Source: Curtobacterium flaccumfaciens (GTDB taxonomy: Bacteria > Actinomycetota > Actinomycetes > Actinomycetales > Microbacteriaceae). From it: 64,000 nucleotides of DNA. Under the pieces are notes generated by a model. The model had not been told where the DNA came from and did not search any database. It worked only from the letters and a program-made list of their open reading frames with translations. This document shows positions 37,503 through 46,502 of the stretch, in pieces. Within the stretch, counting starts at the first letter, position 1. Every line of letters starts with the position of its first letter. A program made the position numbers and the translations under genes. The stretch spans positions 3,596,001-3,660,000 of the forward strand of contig CP121450.1 of assembly GCA_029689965.1 (NCBI GenBank). The letters run 5' to 3'.

Positions 37503-38457
37503 TCAGCGTGCGTCGGGCTCGCCGGACACGATCGCGCGGAGCCAGTCGCGCGCCTCGACGAACGCCGCGTCCGAGTAGCGCGCGGGGACCTCGGGGCGGA
37601 TCCCGTCAGCCCGCGGGTAGGAGCCGAGGAAGGTCACGCGCGGGCTGAACCGCCGCAGGCCGAGCAGCGCGTCCGCCACGCGCTCGTCCCGCACGTGGCC
37701 GTCGAGGTCGATGACGAACCGGTACCGCCCGAGCTCGTCGCCGATCGGACGCGAGGACAGCAGCCCCATGTTGATGCCCCGGGTCGCGAACTGCTCGAGC
37801 ATGTCCACGAGCGCACCGGGGTGGTCGGCGGCAGCTCGACGATGACGCTCGTCTTGTCGGCGCCCGTCGGCTCCGGGAGCGCCAGCGTCTGCGACACCAG
37901 GACGAACCGGGTGACGGCGGAGGCGTTGTCCCCGATCGACGAGGCGAGCACCGCGAGGTCGTAGTGGTCGGTGATCCCCGGGGGCGCCACCGCGGCGTCG
38001 GCGGTGGGGTGCTCGTCGAGCAGGGCGGCCGCGGCGGCGACGTTCGAGGACGCAGGGATGTGGCCGTGTCCGCGCACGTTCGCCTCGAGCCAGTTGTGCG
38101 TCTGGGCGTACGCCACCGGGTGCGCGTTCACCGTGCGGACGTCGGCGAGCTCGGTGCCGGGACGGGCCACGAGCACGAAGTCGACGGGGACCAGGTACTC
38201 CCCACGATGCGCACGCCGGGGATCCGTGCCAGGGCGTCCTGCGTCGCGCTGACGCCGCCGTCGACACTGTTCTCGATCGCGATCACTGCGCCGATCGAAC
38301 GGCCGCTGACGACGTCGTCCAGGGCCTCGCCGACGTTGTTCACGCTCCGCCAGGGCTTGCCGGCGGCGGCGTCGACGAGCTTGAGCGCCGCCTCGGTGAA
38401 CGTGCCGGCGGGTCCGAGGTAGGAGTAGGTGTCGGACGGTGCGGCGGGCTCGCTCAT
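37503..38457 (-). CDS. pheA: Prephenate dehydratase
   Basis: Converts prephenate to phenylpyruvate in phenylalanine synthesis; about 318 residues, the monofunctional PDT-ACT form. Catalytic domain: YSYLGPAGTFTEAALKLVDA, GEALDDVVSGRSIGAVIAIE, ENSVDGGVSATQDAL, then VAYAQTHNWLEANVRG and the TRF motif in ASAVTRFVLVSQTLAL. The ACT regulatory domain (Phe binding) has GALVDMLEQFATRGINMGLL and ESRP-type SSRPIGDELGRYRFVIDLD, with GHVRDERVADALLGLRRF at the end. Three frames are needed (breaks near 38190 and 37830). ATG 38457 starts directly at the conserved region. Confidence 0.93.
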
Positions 38458-38478
38458 GCGGCGAGCCTATTGCAGGGG

Positions 38479-38538
38479 CAGTCGGTGGCCGTGCCGGTCA
38501 GTCGGTGGCCGTGCCGGTCAGTCGGTGGCCGTGCCGGT
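38479..38538. repeat. 20-bp tandem repeat, three copies, overlapping a stop codon
   Basis: CAGTCGGTGGCCGTGCCGGT occurs three times in a row (38479, 38499, 38519). The marR-type gene stop (38520-38518) sits at the junction of copies two and three, so the last codons of the gene have been copied twice beyond its end. Confidence 0.9.
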
Positions 38539-39063
38539 GAGCCGCGCCTCGCAGATGGCGGTGTCGTCGCCCTCGCGCGGGTAGGTCAGGGCGGCGAACT
38601 GCCCCTCCGGGTCGAGGCGGGTGAGGAGCGCCGCAGCGATGCCGTCGAGCTGCGCGATCTGCTCGTCGGTCAACGCGTCGATCACCACGCGGCGAGCTGT
38701 CCGGACGTGGTCGGGCGCCGCGTCGACGATGGCCGCGTAGCCGACGTCCGTCAGCCGGACGTCGGTCGCGCGGCGGTCGTCGGTCGAGGGGCATCGGGAG
38801 ACGAGCCCGCGCCGCTCGAGCCGGGACACCACGTGGGACAGCCGCGGGAGCGAGGCGTTGGTGGCCGAGGCGAGCGCCGACATCCGCAGCGTCCGCGACT
38901 CCGTCTCCGAGAGCATGGCGATGACCATGTAGTCGAAGTGCGTCAGGTCGGCGTCGCGCTGGAGCTGCTGGTCGAGGGTCGCAGGCAGCAGTTCCATGAC
39001 GGCGACGAGCTTCATCCAGGCACGCAGCTGGTCGCGCGTGAGCCACGGGGTCTCGTCGGTCAT
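38518..39063 (-). CDS. MarR family transcriptional regulator
   Basis: Intact 181 residues. Winged helix: LVAVMELLPATLDQQLQRDA, LTHFDYMVIAMLSETESRTL, RMSALASATNASLPRLSHVV (recognition helix) and wing RCPSTDDRRATDVRLTDVGY with the DDRR motif. The tail carries ICEARLTGTATD, encoded by the repeat unit at its 3' end. TAGGAT lies six bases before ATG 39063, so leaderless. That promoter lies inside the last codons of the upstream membrane-protein gene. Target unknown. Confidence 0.9.
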   Translation of the reverse strand: MTDETPWLTRDQLRAWMKLVAVMELLPATLDQQLQRDADLTHFDYMVIAMLSETESRTLRMSALASATNASLPRLSHVVSRLERRGLVSRCPSTDDRRATDVRLTDVGYAAIVDAAPDHVRTARRVVIDALTDEQIAQLDGIAAALLTRLDPEGQFAALTYPREGDDTAICEARLTGTATD

Positions 39064-39069
39064 GCCGAC

Positions 39070-39075
39070 ATCCTA
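39070..39075 (-). promoter_or_regulatory. -10 element (TAGGAT) of the marR-type gene
   Basis: TAGGAT six bases before ATG 39063. It overlaps the TAG stop of the preceding gene (39075-39073), so promoter and stop codon share bases. Confidence 0.55.
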
Positions 39076-39516
39076 CCGATTGGTTGTCGGTTCAAGCAGT
39101 CGCCGTGCGCGAACCGATCCCACGACGAGGACCGCGACCACCACGAGCGCCAGCGCGCCCTCGACGACGAGGAGCCGGACGCCGTAGTCGAACGGCAGGA
39201 CGGTCGGGTTCTTCTGACCCTGCGCCTTCGCCGCGATCTCGGGGAGCACCACGAGCGCCAGCACGCTGCCGAGCACCACGGCGGCCTGCACGACGACGAG
39301 TGCCCACGCCCGCAGCGCCCGCCCGGTCCGGCGCAGGAGCAGCCCCACCGCGACGACGAACGGCGACAGGAGCGCGTCGTGGAGCACCACCGCACCGAGC
39401 AGCCACGTCGCCAGTCCCCAGATCCGGACCGGCCGCACGGTCGTCACGAGGACGTACGCGCCGAACGCGATCACCAGCACGCCGAGCAGGACGAGCACGA
39501 CGCGTGCGGCCCTCAT
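39073..39516 (-). CDS. Small membrane protein coupled to the molybdoenzyme gene
   Basis: Intact 147 residues with about four helices: VVLVLLGVLVIAFGAYVLVT, RIWGLATWLLGAVVLHDALL, WALVVVQAAVVLGSVLALVV and LLVVEGALALVVVAVLVVGS. No family recognised. Its ATG overlaps the stop of the cytochrome-b/molybdopterin gene (ATGA). This tight coupling suggests an accessory or membrane partner of that enzyme. Confidence 0.78.
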   Translation of the reverse strand: MRAARVVLVLLGVLVIAFGAYVLVTTVRPVRIWGLATWLLGAVVLHDALLSPFVVAVGLLLRRTGRALRAWALVVVQAAVVLGSVLALVVLPEIAAKAQGQKNPTVLPFDYGVRLLVVEGALALVVVAVLVVGSVRARRLLEPTTNR

Positions 39517-41011
39517 GCGATCACCTCGATCTTCTCGATCCACTTCGTCTGGAGCACCCCGGGCCGCCCCGGTGCGATGACGCGTGCGGGGAACCCGTGG
39601 TCGAGAGTGAGCGTCTCCCCGTTCAGCTCGAGGGCCACCAGCGTGGTCGGGTCCTCGGCGTACTCGGGCCCCATGTCCATCACGCGGTAGCCGCCGTGGC
39701 GCTCCAGGCTGGTCACCCGGACGTGTGACCCGGGAGCCGCCTGCACCGCCGCGAGGAGATCGCGCATCCGCACCCCCTCCAGGCCGCCATCTGGCTCCAA
39801 CCCTCGACGCAGGAGATCGGCAGGTGCGCCTCGGCCGTGCCGAGCGCGACGAGCTCGGCACGGGTGAACGTGCGCGTGACGTCCGGTCCGACGACGGTGA
39901 GGTCCCAGTCGGCAGCGGTGGCCGTCGCGAGCACGCCGGCCGCGCGGGCGGTCCGGTTCACCGGGAGGCCGGTGGGACCGCGGTGGCGCTGCCGTGCGCC
40001 GAAGACGTTGAAGGGTTCGGCCAGCTTGTTCGACTGACCCGCCGTGAGCACCACGACGCCGGCGGTCGCCGCCGTCACACCGGCGAGGAAGCCGCGTCGT
40101 GCGAGCCGCTCACGTCGCCCTTGGGTCGCGGCGGGCGACGGACTGGGCCCACGCCGCCGGTTCCGGGGCGACGCGCCATCGGCGTCACGGCCGTGCCGAT
40201 GGGGAGAGGAACCGCTCGGCTCGGTCGGCCCGTCCTGCGGTTCGCCGGCACTCGGCTCATCGGGCGCTTCCCGCGTCACCGATGCTGGATCCTGTCCGCC
40301 GGCGTGGGCCTCGGGAACGCCGTCGATCCAGCGGAACAGGCGGCCGGTGAGGCCACGGGGCTCAGCGGCGACCGCCTGTTCGGCCGCGCCTTCCGTTGCG
40401 GAGGCGACCCGCGCCTCCTGTCCGACGCCGGGCGGCAGCAGCTCGCTGCCCGCGGCGGGGTCGACGACGAACCGTCCGTGCTCGTCGTACGAGTCGCGCT
40501 TCCGCCAGTAGCGCGCGATGAGCCGGAGCTTCACGCCGACGTGGACGATCAGGGACCCGATGATCACGTAGGCGAGGGCGTTGTGCACCTGCTTGAACGG
40601 GAACGGCCACGGGTACCACTGGTACGTGTTGAGGAGGCCCGTGACCACCTGGACGATCGCGGACGCGACGAGCACCGCGATCGAGAGCCGCTCGAGCAGG
40701 TGCAGCACGCCGCGCACGGGCGGGACCTGCACGAGCGCCGGCATCACCGCGTTGAGCTTGGCGAGCAGCAGCGGGATGATCGCGATGCCCGCGGTGATGT
40801 GCACGCCCTGGGTGAACTGGTAAAGCTGCGCGGGCCGCGTCGCGAACCGCATGCCGGGCAGCGGCTGCTGGAGGAGGTAGCTGTAGACGCCGGTGGCGAA
40901 GCAGACCAGGAAGGCGACACCGAGGAGACGCCCGAGGACGACCGCCGAGCGCGCGTTCCGGTTCGGCGACGCCATCGCGTTCCGTGCATCCAGGAGCAGG
41001 CCGCGGACCAT
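39513..41011 (-). CDS. Molybdopterin oxidoreductase (sulfite-oxidase type) fused to a b-type cytochrome
   Basis: About 500 residues with two parts. The N-terminal half has helices of a cytochrome-b561-like module: VVLGRLLGVAFLVCFATGVY, LYQFTQGVHITAGIAIIPLL, LERLSIAVLVASAIVQVVTG, QVHNALAYVIIGSLIVHVGV, with His residues suited to heme b. After a low-complexity linker (about residues 215-310) comes RRGFLAGVTAATAGVVVLTA, an internal Tat-like signal anchor. The sulfite-oxidase fold then has LTVVGPDVTRTFTRAELVAL, HLPISCVEGWSQMAAWRG (the Mo-ligand Cys) and LTLDHGFPARVIAPGRPGVL. One frame change near 39775. Probably an envelope reductase or oxidase exchanging electrons through heme and quinone. Inside the linker lies a REP-C copy. 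Confidence 0.88.
40143..40209. repeat. REP-C 67-bp repeat, copy inside the molybdoenzyme linker
   Basis: Reverse-oriented match (60 of 67 identical, no gap) to 30334-30400. It falls in the Ser/Pro/Arg-rich linker between the cytochrome and molybdopterin parts (HRHGRDADGASPRNRRRGPS), without interrupting the frame. Confidence 0.75.
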
Positions 41012-41029
41012 GGATAGCCTCGTCGCACC

Positions 41030-42484
41030 ATGAGTGAACGACTTCGCCCCGGCCGACTCCTGCCGACCGTGCTGGCCGCGGTCGGCGTCCTGGCCCTCGC
41101 GGCCGTCATCGCCGTCGGCGTCACGCATCTGGGGTTCCTCCGATCCGGTCATCGTTCCCCATTCGTTGCGTGGACACTGATCGCTTGGACGGTGTTCGCC
41201 GGCGCGGTGCTCGCACTGCGGTTCGTCCCGGCCAGGTGGGCGACGTGGCTCGTGGTCGGCGGCGGACTGGTGGTCGGGCTCGCCGCCATCGCCGGACCGC
41301 CGAACACCAGCACCGACTCTGCCCGCTACGCCTGGGACGGCATCGTGCAGCACGCCGGGTCTCGCCGTACGCGCACACGCCGCAGTCGACCGCACTGTCC
41401 GGTCTGCGACCCGACTGGCTCTTCCCCGACAAGGTCGACGGCACCTGCGACCCCTGAAACCCCGGTACCGCGGCCTCGGCGACGGCGCGCAGGGGCACTG
41501 CACCGCGATCAACCGGCCGGACGTGACGACGATCTACCCGCCGATGGCGCAGCTGTGGTTCGCGGCAGTCCGCGCGTTCGTGCCGGCCACGGCGCAGTAC
41601 ATGCCGTTCCAGGTCGCCGGGCTGCTCGTGTCGCTCGGCGTCACGATCGGCCTGGTCGCGGTGCTCCGCCGCCTCGGCCGCCCGACGTGGTGGGCGGCGC
41701 TCTGGGCCTGGTCGCCGCTCGTGGCGTCCGAGGCGGTCACGAACTCGCACGTCGACCTGCTCGGGGCGGCGCTGGCCACCGCGGGCGCCGTGCTCGTCGC
41801 GTTCGGACGGCCGGTCTGGGGTGGGATCGCCCTCGGGGCGGCGACCGCCACGAAGCTCATCCCGGCGATCGTCTACCCACCGCTGCTCGGCCGGTGGCGG
41901 CACTGGTGGGCGATCCCGATCGGCATCGCCGTGTTCGCACTGCTCTACGTGCCGTACGTGCTCACGACCGGTCTCGACGTGCTCGGGTACCTGCCCGGCT
42001 ACCTGTCCGAGGAAGGGTACGAGGACGGCTCCCGGTTCGCGCTCGTCTCGCTCGTGTTCCGGGGCGACGCGGCGACGGTCGTGGTCGGTCTGCTGGTCCT
42101 CCTCGCCGCGTTCGTGGCGTGGCGGCTGGCCGATCCGTCGCGCCCCTGGTCCGGCGAGGTCCTGATGATCGGCGTGACGTTCCTGGCCGTGAGCCCGCGC
42201 TACCCCTGGTACGCGCTGCTCCTCATCCCGTTCGTGGTGCTCTCGGGGCGCTGGGAGTGGCTGTCGATCGGCCTCGCGATCGCCCTGCGCGGGGTGTGGC
42301 CCTCGGCGGACGCCTACCGGTGGTGGCTCGCCGCGGCGATCGTCGTGATCGTCGTCGTGACCGTGGTCCGCACCCCCGCTCCGACTGGCGACGCTGGTGG
42401 TCCCGGCTGACGTTCCGGGACGGGTCACGGAAGCGAGCACTCGCGATGTCCTCAGCCGGTGGGCGTCCCGACGACGTACGCTGA
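41030..42484 (+). CDS. Glycosyltransferase 87 family membrane protein (GT-C mannosyltransferase-like)
   Basis: About 485 residues, some ten helices. Seen: [40 protein letters not shown] (the acidic/aromatic first loop of GT-C enzymes), [20 protein letters not shown] (YPP motif), [40 protein letters not shown] and [22 protein letters not shown] end. GT87 proteins use polyprenyl-phosphate sugars, often mannose, on the outer membrane face. Four frames or switches are needed (near 41350, 41455, 42395). The start is 18 bases from the divergent molybdoenzyme gene. TAGCCT nine bases before the ATG may be its -10. The acceptor is not known. Confidence 0.8.
   Translation: MSERLRPGRLLPTVLAAVGVLALAAVIAVGVTHLGFLRSGHRSPFVAWTLIAWTVFAGAVLALRFVPARWATWLVVGGGLVVGLAAIAGPPNTSTDSARYAWDGIVQHAGSRRTRTRRSRPHCPVCDPTGSSPTRSTAPATPETPVPRPRRRRAGALHRDQPAGRDDDLPADGAAVVRGSPRVRAGHGAVHAVPGRRAARVARRHDRPGRGAPPPRPPDVVGGALGLVAARGVRGGHELARRPARGGAGHRGRRARRVRTAGLGWDRPRGGDRHEAHPGDRLPTAARPVAALVGDPDRHRRVRTALRAVRAHDRSRRARVPARLPVRGRVRGRLPVRARLARVPGRRGDGRGRSAGPPRRVRGVAAGRSVAPLVRRGPDDRRDVPGREPALPLVRAAPHPVRGALGALGVAVDRPRDRPARGVALGGRLPVVARRGDRRDRRRDRGPHPRSDWRRWWSRLTFRDGSRKRALAMSSAGGRPDDVR
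42477..42482 (+). promoter_or_regulatory. -10 element (TACGCT) of moaA
   Basis: TACGCT ends seven bases before ATG 42490 and overlaps the stop of the preceding gene, so moaA can have its own leaderless transcript. There is no room for a molybdenum-cofactor riboswitch. Confidence 0.45.
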
Positions 42485-42489
42485 CGCGC

Positions 42490-43565
42490 ATGGCACCCGC
42501 GACCCTGCTCGGCTCGTCCGGCGGCCCCGCCGAGACCGGCGGAGTCGTCGACGCCGGCGGACTCGTCGACCGGTTCGGGCGCCGCGCGATCGACCTCCGG
42601 GTGTCGCTCACCGAGCGCTGCAACCTCCGCTGCACCTACTGCATGCCCGCGGCCGGGCTGCCGTTCGCCCCGGACGACGCCCTGATGACCGCCGCCGAGA
42701 TCGAGCGGCTCGTCCGCCTCGGCACGGCTCGGTTCGGCGTCCGGAAGGTGCGCTTCACGGGCGGGGAGCCGATGCTCCGGCACGACCTCGTCGACGTGAT
42801 CGCCCGGTGTGCCGCGCTGCCGGACGCCCCGGAGCTGTCGCTCACCACGAACGCGATCGGCCTCGCGCACCGTGCCGCTGCCCTGTACGCCGCCGGACTC
42901 CGACGGGTGAACGTGTCGCTCGACACCGTGGACCCGGACGTCTTCACGACGGTCACCCGTCGACCGTTCCTCGACAAGGTCCTCGCCGGGCTGTCGGCCG
43001 CGCGCGACGCCGGACTCGCGATCAAGGTCAACGCGGTGCTGCTGCGCGGGGTGAACGACGCGCTCGCCCCGGACCTGATGCGCTGGTGCCTCGACCGGGG
43101 CTACGAGCTGCGGTTCATCGAGCAGATGCCGCTCGACCCGGACCACGCCTGGGACCGCGAGTCGATGGTCACGGCGGCCGAGATCCGGTCGCTGCTCACG
43201 CCGTCGTTCGACCTGGTGCCGGACGACGCCCCGCGCGACGGCGCCCGGCGGAGCGGTTCCGGGTGTGGTCGCGGACCGGTGCGGACGCCGGGGCGTTCCT
43301 CGGGACGATCGGCATCATCGCGAGCATCACCGAGTCGTTCTGCGCCGACTGCACCCGTACGAGACTGACCGCCGACGGGCACGTCCGCAGCTGCCTGTTC
43401 TCGGACGACGAGACCGACGTGCTCGGTGCCCTGCGCAGCGGCGCGACCGACGACGAGGTCGCGGAGCTGTGGCGCCGCGCCATGTGGGCGAAGCCGCGCG
43501 GCCACGGCGACGACAGCGACGACCTGGTGCGCCCGACCAGGGGCATGAGCGCGATCGGGGGATGA
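42490..43565 (+). CDS. moaA: GTP 3',8-cyclase (molybdenum cofactor synthesis)
   Basis: Radical SAM enzyme that, before MoaC, converts GTP to 3',8-cyclo-GTP. About 358 residues. N-terminal 4Fe-4S site CNLRCTYC at residues 44-51, [35 protein letters not shown] and [16 protein letters not shown]. The second 4Fe-4S site is [20 protein letters not shown]. The protein ends in GMSAIGG, the conserved C-terminal Gly pair. One frame change near 43247 is repaired by a fourth C ([13 protein letters not shown]). The stop overlaps the moaD start (ATGA), so the two are coupled. Confidence 0.95.
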
Positions 43566-43807
43566 CGGTGACGACGGTGCGGTTCTTCGCGGCGGCCCGG
43601 GCGGCCGTCGGGGTCGACGACGTGGCGGTGGACGCCCCGACGCTCGACGACGCGCTCAGCGCGGTCGAGGCCGCGGACGCCGAGCGTTGGACGGCGCTGC
43701 AGGAGCGGTGCTCGTACCTGGTCGACGGCGTGACCACCCGCGACCGGACGACGTCGCTCGTCGGCGTGGGCGTGGTCGACGTCATGCCGCCGTTCGCCGG
43801 AGGCTGA
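43562..43807 (+). CDS. moaD: Molybdopterin synthase small subunit (MoaD/ThiS family)
   Basis: Intact 81-residue beta-grasp sulfur carrier. It has [40 protein letters not shown] and the C-terminal PPFAGG, whose last Gly is adenylated and thiocarboxylated. It follows moaA with a four-base overlap. The MoeB-rhodanese protein at 46499-47815 is the likely activating and sulfur-donating enzyme. The stop lies three bases from the end of the convergent modC. Confidence 0.92.
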   Translation: MTVTTVRFFAAARAAVGVDDVAVDAPTLDDALSAVEAADAERWTALQERCSYLVDGVTTRDRTTSLVGVGVVDVMPPFAGG

Positions 43808-43810
43808 CGG

Positions 43811-44870
43811 TCAGCGAGGGCCGTCGGGATCGCGAGCCGGCTCGTACACCGTCACCTCGTCGGCCGGGACCGCGATCCGGATCGGCTCCCCGGGGCGAGG
43901 TCGAGGCCCGCTGCGACCGACACCGTGACGTCGGCGACGAGGTCGCCCGCACGCACCCGCACGAGACCGTCCCGCGGCTCGAGCGCGCTGACGGTCCGCT
44001 CCGGCCCGGTGCCGCCGCGCGACACGACGGCGGTCGTCGGGTGGTAGACGGCGAGGGCCGGGCGTCCGGCGGCCACACCGGCGGCTCCGGCGAGGGGAGG
44101 CGCGGCGTGTTCCCGGGACGCCAGCTCGCCCCGGCGTCGAGGGCGATCCCGTCCGCGGTGGCGGTCCCGTGGACGAGCGTCAGCCCGGAGAACGACGCGG
44201 CGAACGCGCTGGTCGGGCGCCCCAGGACCGTCGCCGTCGCCCCCTGCTCGACGACGCTGCCGCGCTCGAGCACCACCACGCGGTCGGCCAGGGTGACGGC
44301 CTCGAGGGGGTCGTGCGTCACGAGGAGCGTCGGACGGCCGGTGCGGGTGGTGCGCAGTGCCGCTCGGACCTCGGCACGGGCGTCCACGTCGAGGGCCGAG
44401 GTGGGCTCGTCGAGCAGCAGGAGCGCCGGGTCCGTGGCGAGGGCCCTGGCCAGGGCGACGCGCTGGGCCTGCCCGCCCGAGAGCGTCGCGGGGGCGCGGT
44501 CTGCCAGGCCGGCCACGCCGACGGCGGCGAGGGCTGCGGCGGACCGGTGCCGTGCCTCCAGGCCGCCGGTTCCGGAGGCGCGCGGTCCGTAGGCGACGTT
44601 GTGGGCCACCGACAGGTGCGGGAAGAGGTCCGCGCGCTGCGCGACCAGGCCGATCCGGCGACGGTGGGCCGGCACCCCGGTCAGGACGCGGTCACCGAGC
44701 ACGATCGAGCCGGAGCGGAGGCGCAGGAGCCCCGCGATCGTCTCGACGATGGTCGACTTGCCCGCACCGTTCGGACCGATCAGGGCGACGCACTCGTCCG
44801 GGCCGACGTCGAGACGGACGTCGACGCCGCGCTCGGGCACGACGACGTGCGCGCGCAGGCCGCCGCTCAC
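43811..44870 (-). CDS. modC: Molybdate ABC transporter ATP-binding protein
   Basis: About 353 residues. Walker [22 protein letters not shown]-loop [20 protein letters not shown], signature [20 protein letters not shown], Walker [21 protein letters not shown], and the His switch [19 protein letters not shown]. The C-terminal TOBE (Mop) domain, which binds oxyanion, is partly seen ([20 protein letters not shown]). Two frame changes near 44090 and 43900 lie in the C-terminal part. The GTG start at 44870 overlaps the modB stop (GTGA). Between Q-loop and signature, [12 protein letters not shown] is encoded by DNA resembling a REP-A fragment. Confidence 0.92.
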
Positions 44871-45680
44871 GCGAGGACCGTCCTGGAGCGGAGCGCGGAG
44901 GCGCCGATGACGACGAGTGCGACGGCCACCAGCACCAGGGCCAGCGCGACCGCGGTGTCCGGGTCGATCTCCCGCTGCAGGTAGATCTCCAGCGGCAGCG
45001 TCCGCGTCACGCCCTGCAGACTGCCCGCGAACGTGAGGGTCGCACCGAACTCGCCGAGGGCCCGAGCGAAGCAGAGCACCAGCCCGGAGAGGATCCCGGG
45101 CAGGACCCGGGGCGTCGTGACCGTCAGGAAGGTCCGGGTCGGGCCGGCGCCGAGCGTCGCGGCGACGCGCTCGAACCGATCGCCCCCGACACGGAGCGCG
45201 CCCTCGATCGAGGACACCAGGAACGGCATCGCGACGAAGGTCTGCGCGATGACCACGGCCGTCGTGGTGAACGCGATGCGGAGACCGTGGTCGTCGAGGA
45301 ACGCCCCGACGACGCCGAGCCGTCCGAACGCCGCGAGGAGCGCGAGACCGCCGACGACCGGGGCAGGACGAGCGGCAGGAGGACGAGGGCGCGGGCGACC
45401 CGACCCACCGCGAGGAGGACCGGGAGAACAGGACTGCGAGCGGGTAGCCGAGCACGAAGGCGATGCCCGTTGCGGCCGCGGCGGTGCCGAGGCTCAGACC
45501 CAGCGCGGTGAGCGACGCGGGCGACGTGACGAGGGCGCCGAACGACCCCCAGTCGACACGGCCGACCATCGCGAGGACCGGTACCACCACGAAGAGGCCG
45601 CCGACGACCGCCGGGACCGGGAGCCACCACGGCACCGGCGTGCGGACTCCGGTGGTCGCGCGGTCGGCACGGACGCGCAT
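44867..45680 (-). CDS. modB: Molybdate ABC transporter permease
   Basis: About 271 residues, five to six helices: [55 protein letters not shown] segment, [20 protein letters not shown] (after repair), [20 protein letters not shown] and the EAA-like loop [20 protein letters not shown] with [20 protein letters not shown]. Frame changes near 45420 and 45360. Starts five codons after the modA stop (45684), overlapping into modC downstream. Forms the channel of the ModABC importer. Confidence 0.9.
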
Positions 45681-45683
45681 GCG

Positions 45684-46502
45684 TCAGGGCGCTCCGAAAC
45701 CGGCGTCGGCCAGGACCTTCTGCCCGGCGGCCGAGCGGACGTACGCGGTGAAGGCCTTCGCCAGCGCCGGGTTCTCGGCGTCCTTGAGCACCCCGATCGG
45801 GTACGTGTTGACGGCCTTGCTCGAAGCGTCGAACGGCACGCCGTCGACCTTGCCGGCGGCGCCCTTGACGTCGGTGACGTAGACGAGCCCGGCGTCGGCC
45901 TGCCCGGACTCGACCTTGCCGAGCACGTCGGTCACGGACTGTTCCTCGCTGACCGGCTTCAGGTCGACACCGGTGGCCTGCTCGACCTTCGCGGTCGCGG
46001 CACCGCACGGCACCGGGGCCGCGCAGGTCACGAGCTGGACGTCCGAGGAGGCGAGGTCGTCGAAGTCGGTGATCTTCTTCGGGTTGCCCGGGGCGACGGC
46101 GATCTCGAGCACGTTGGTGGCGAAGTCCCGCGGCGACCCGGCAGCGACGTCGGTCTTGACGATCTTGTCCATGTTGGCCTGGTCGGCAGAGGCGAAGACG
46201 TCGGCGGGCGCCCCGTTGCGGATCTGCGTGACGAGGTCGCTCGAGCCAGCGAACGAGAACGTGATCGTCGTGCCGGGGTGGGCGTCCTCGTACCGCTTGC
46301 CGAGCGTCGTGAAGGTCTGCTGGAGCGACGCCGCGGCGAAGACGGTGATCTTCCCCGTCGGGCCCACTGCCGAGCTGCTCGCAGAGGCGGCGCCGCTGCT
46401 TCCGGCGGTGTCCGCGCCGTTCGTCGAGCAGCCGGCCAGGCTGAGGGCGCCAAGGGCGGCCGCGGCGATCAGGACCGCCAGTTTCCGCTTCTGCGTTGTC
46501 AT
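45684..46502 (-). CDS. modA: Molybdate-binding lipoprotein
   Basis: Intact 272 residues. Lipoprotein signal LAVLIAAAALGALSLAGC with Cys25, a Ser/Ala linker, then the ModA domain: ITVFAAASLQQTFTTLGKRY (conserved AASL, oxyanion-binding Ser), ITFSFAGSSDLVTQIRNGAP (second Ser site), ADVFASADQANMDKIV and ADAGLVYVTDVKGAAGKVDG. Captures molybdate or tungstate for ModBC. TACGAT six bases before ATG 46502 suggests a leaderless start, overlapping the end of the MoeB-rhodanese gene by four bases. Confidence 0.94.
   Translation of the reverse strand: MTTQKRKLAVLIAAAALGALSLAGCSTNGADTAGSSGAASASSSAVGPTGKITVFAAASLQQTFTTLGKRYEDAHPGTTITFSFAGSSDLVTQIRNGAPADVFASADQANMDKIVKTDVAAGSPRDFATNVLEIAVAPGNPKKITDFDDLASSDVQLVTCAAPVPCGAATAKVEQATGVDLKPVSEEQSVTDVLGKVESGQADAGLVYVTDVKGAAGKVDGVPFDASSKAVNTYPIGVLKDAENPALAKAFTAYVRSAAGQKVLADAGFGAP

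Noticed and set aside
43782..45680. 632-codon minus-strand frame that would fuse modB and modC
   Set aside because: It joins parts of the two genes only because a base is missing in modB. The GTGA junction at 44867-44870 marks two separate genes.
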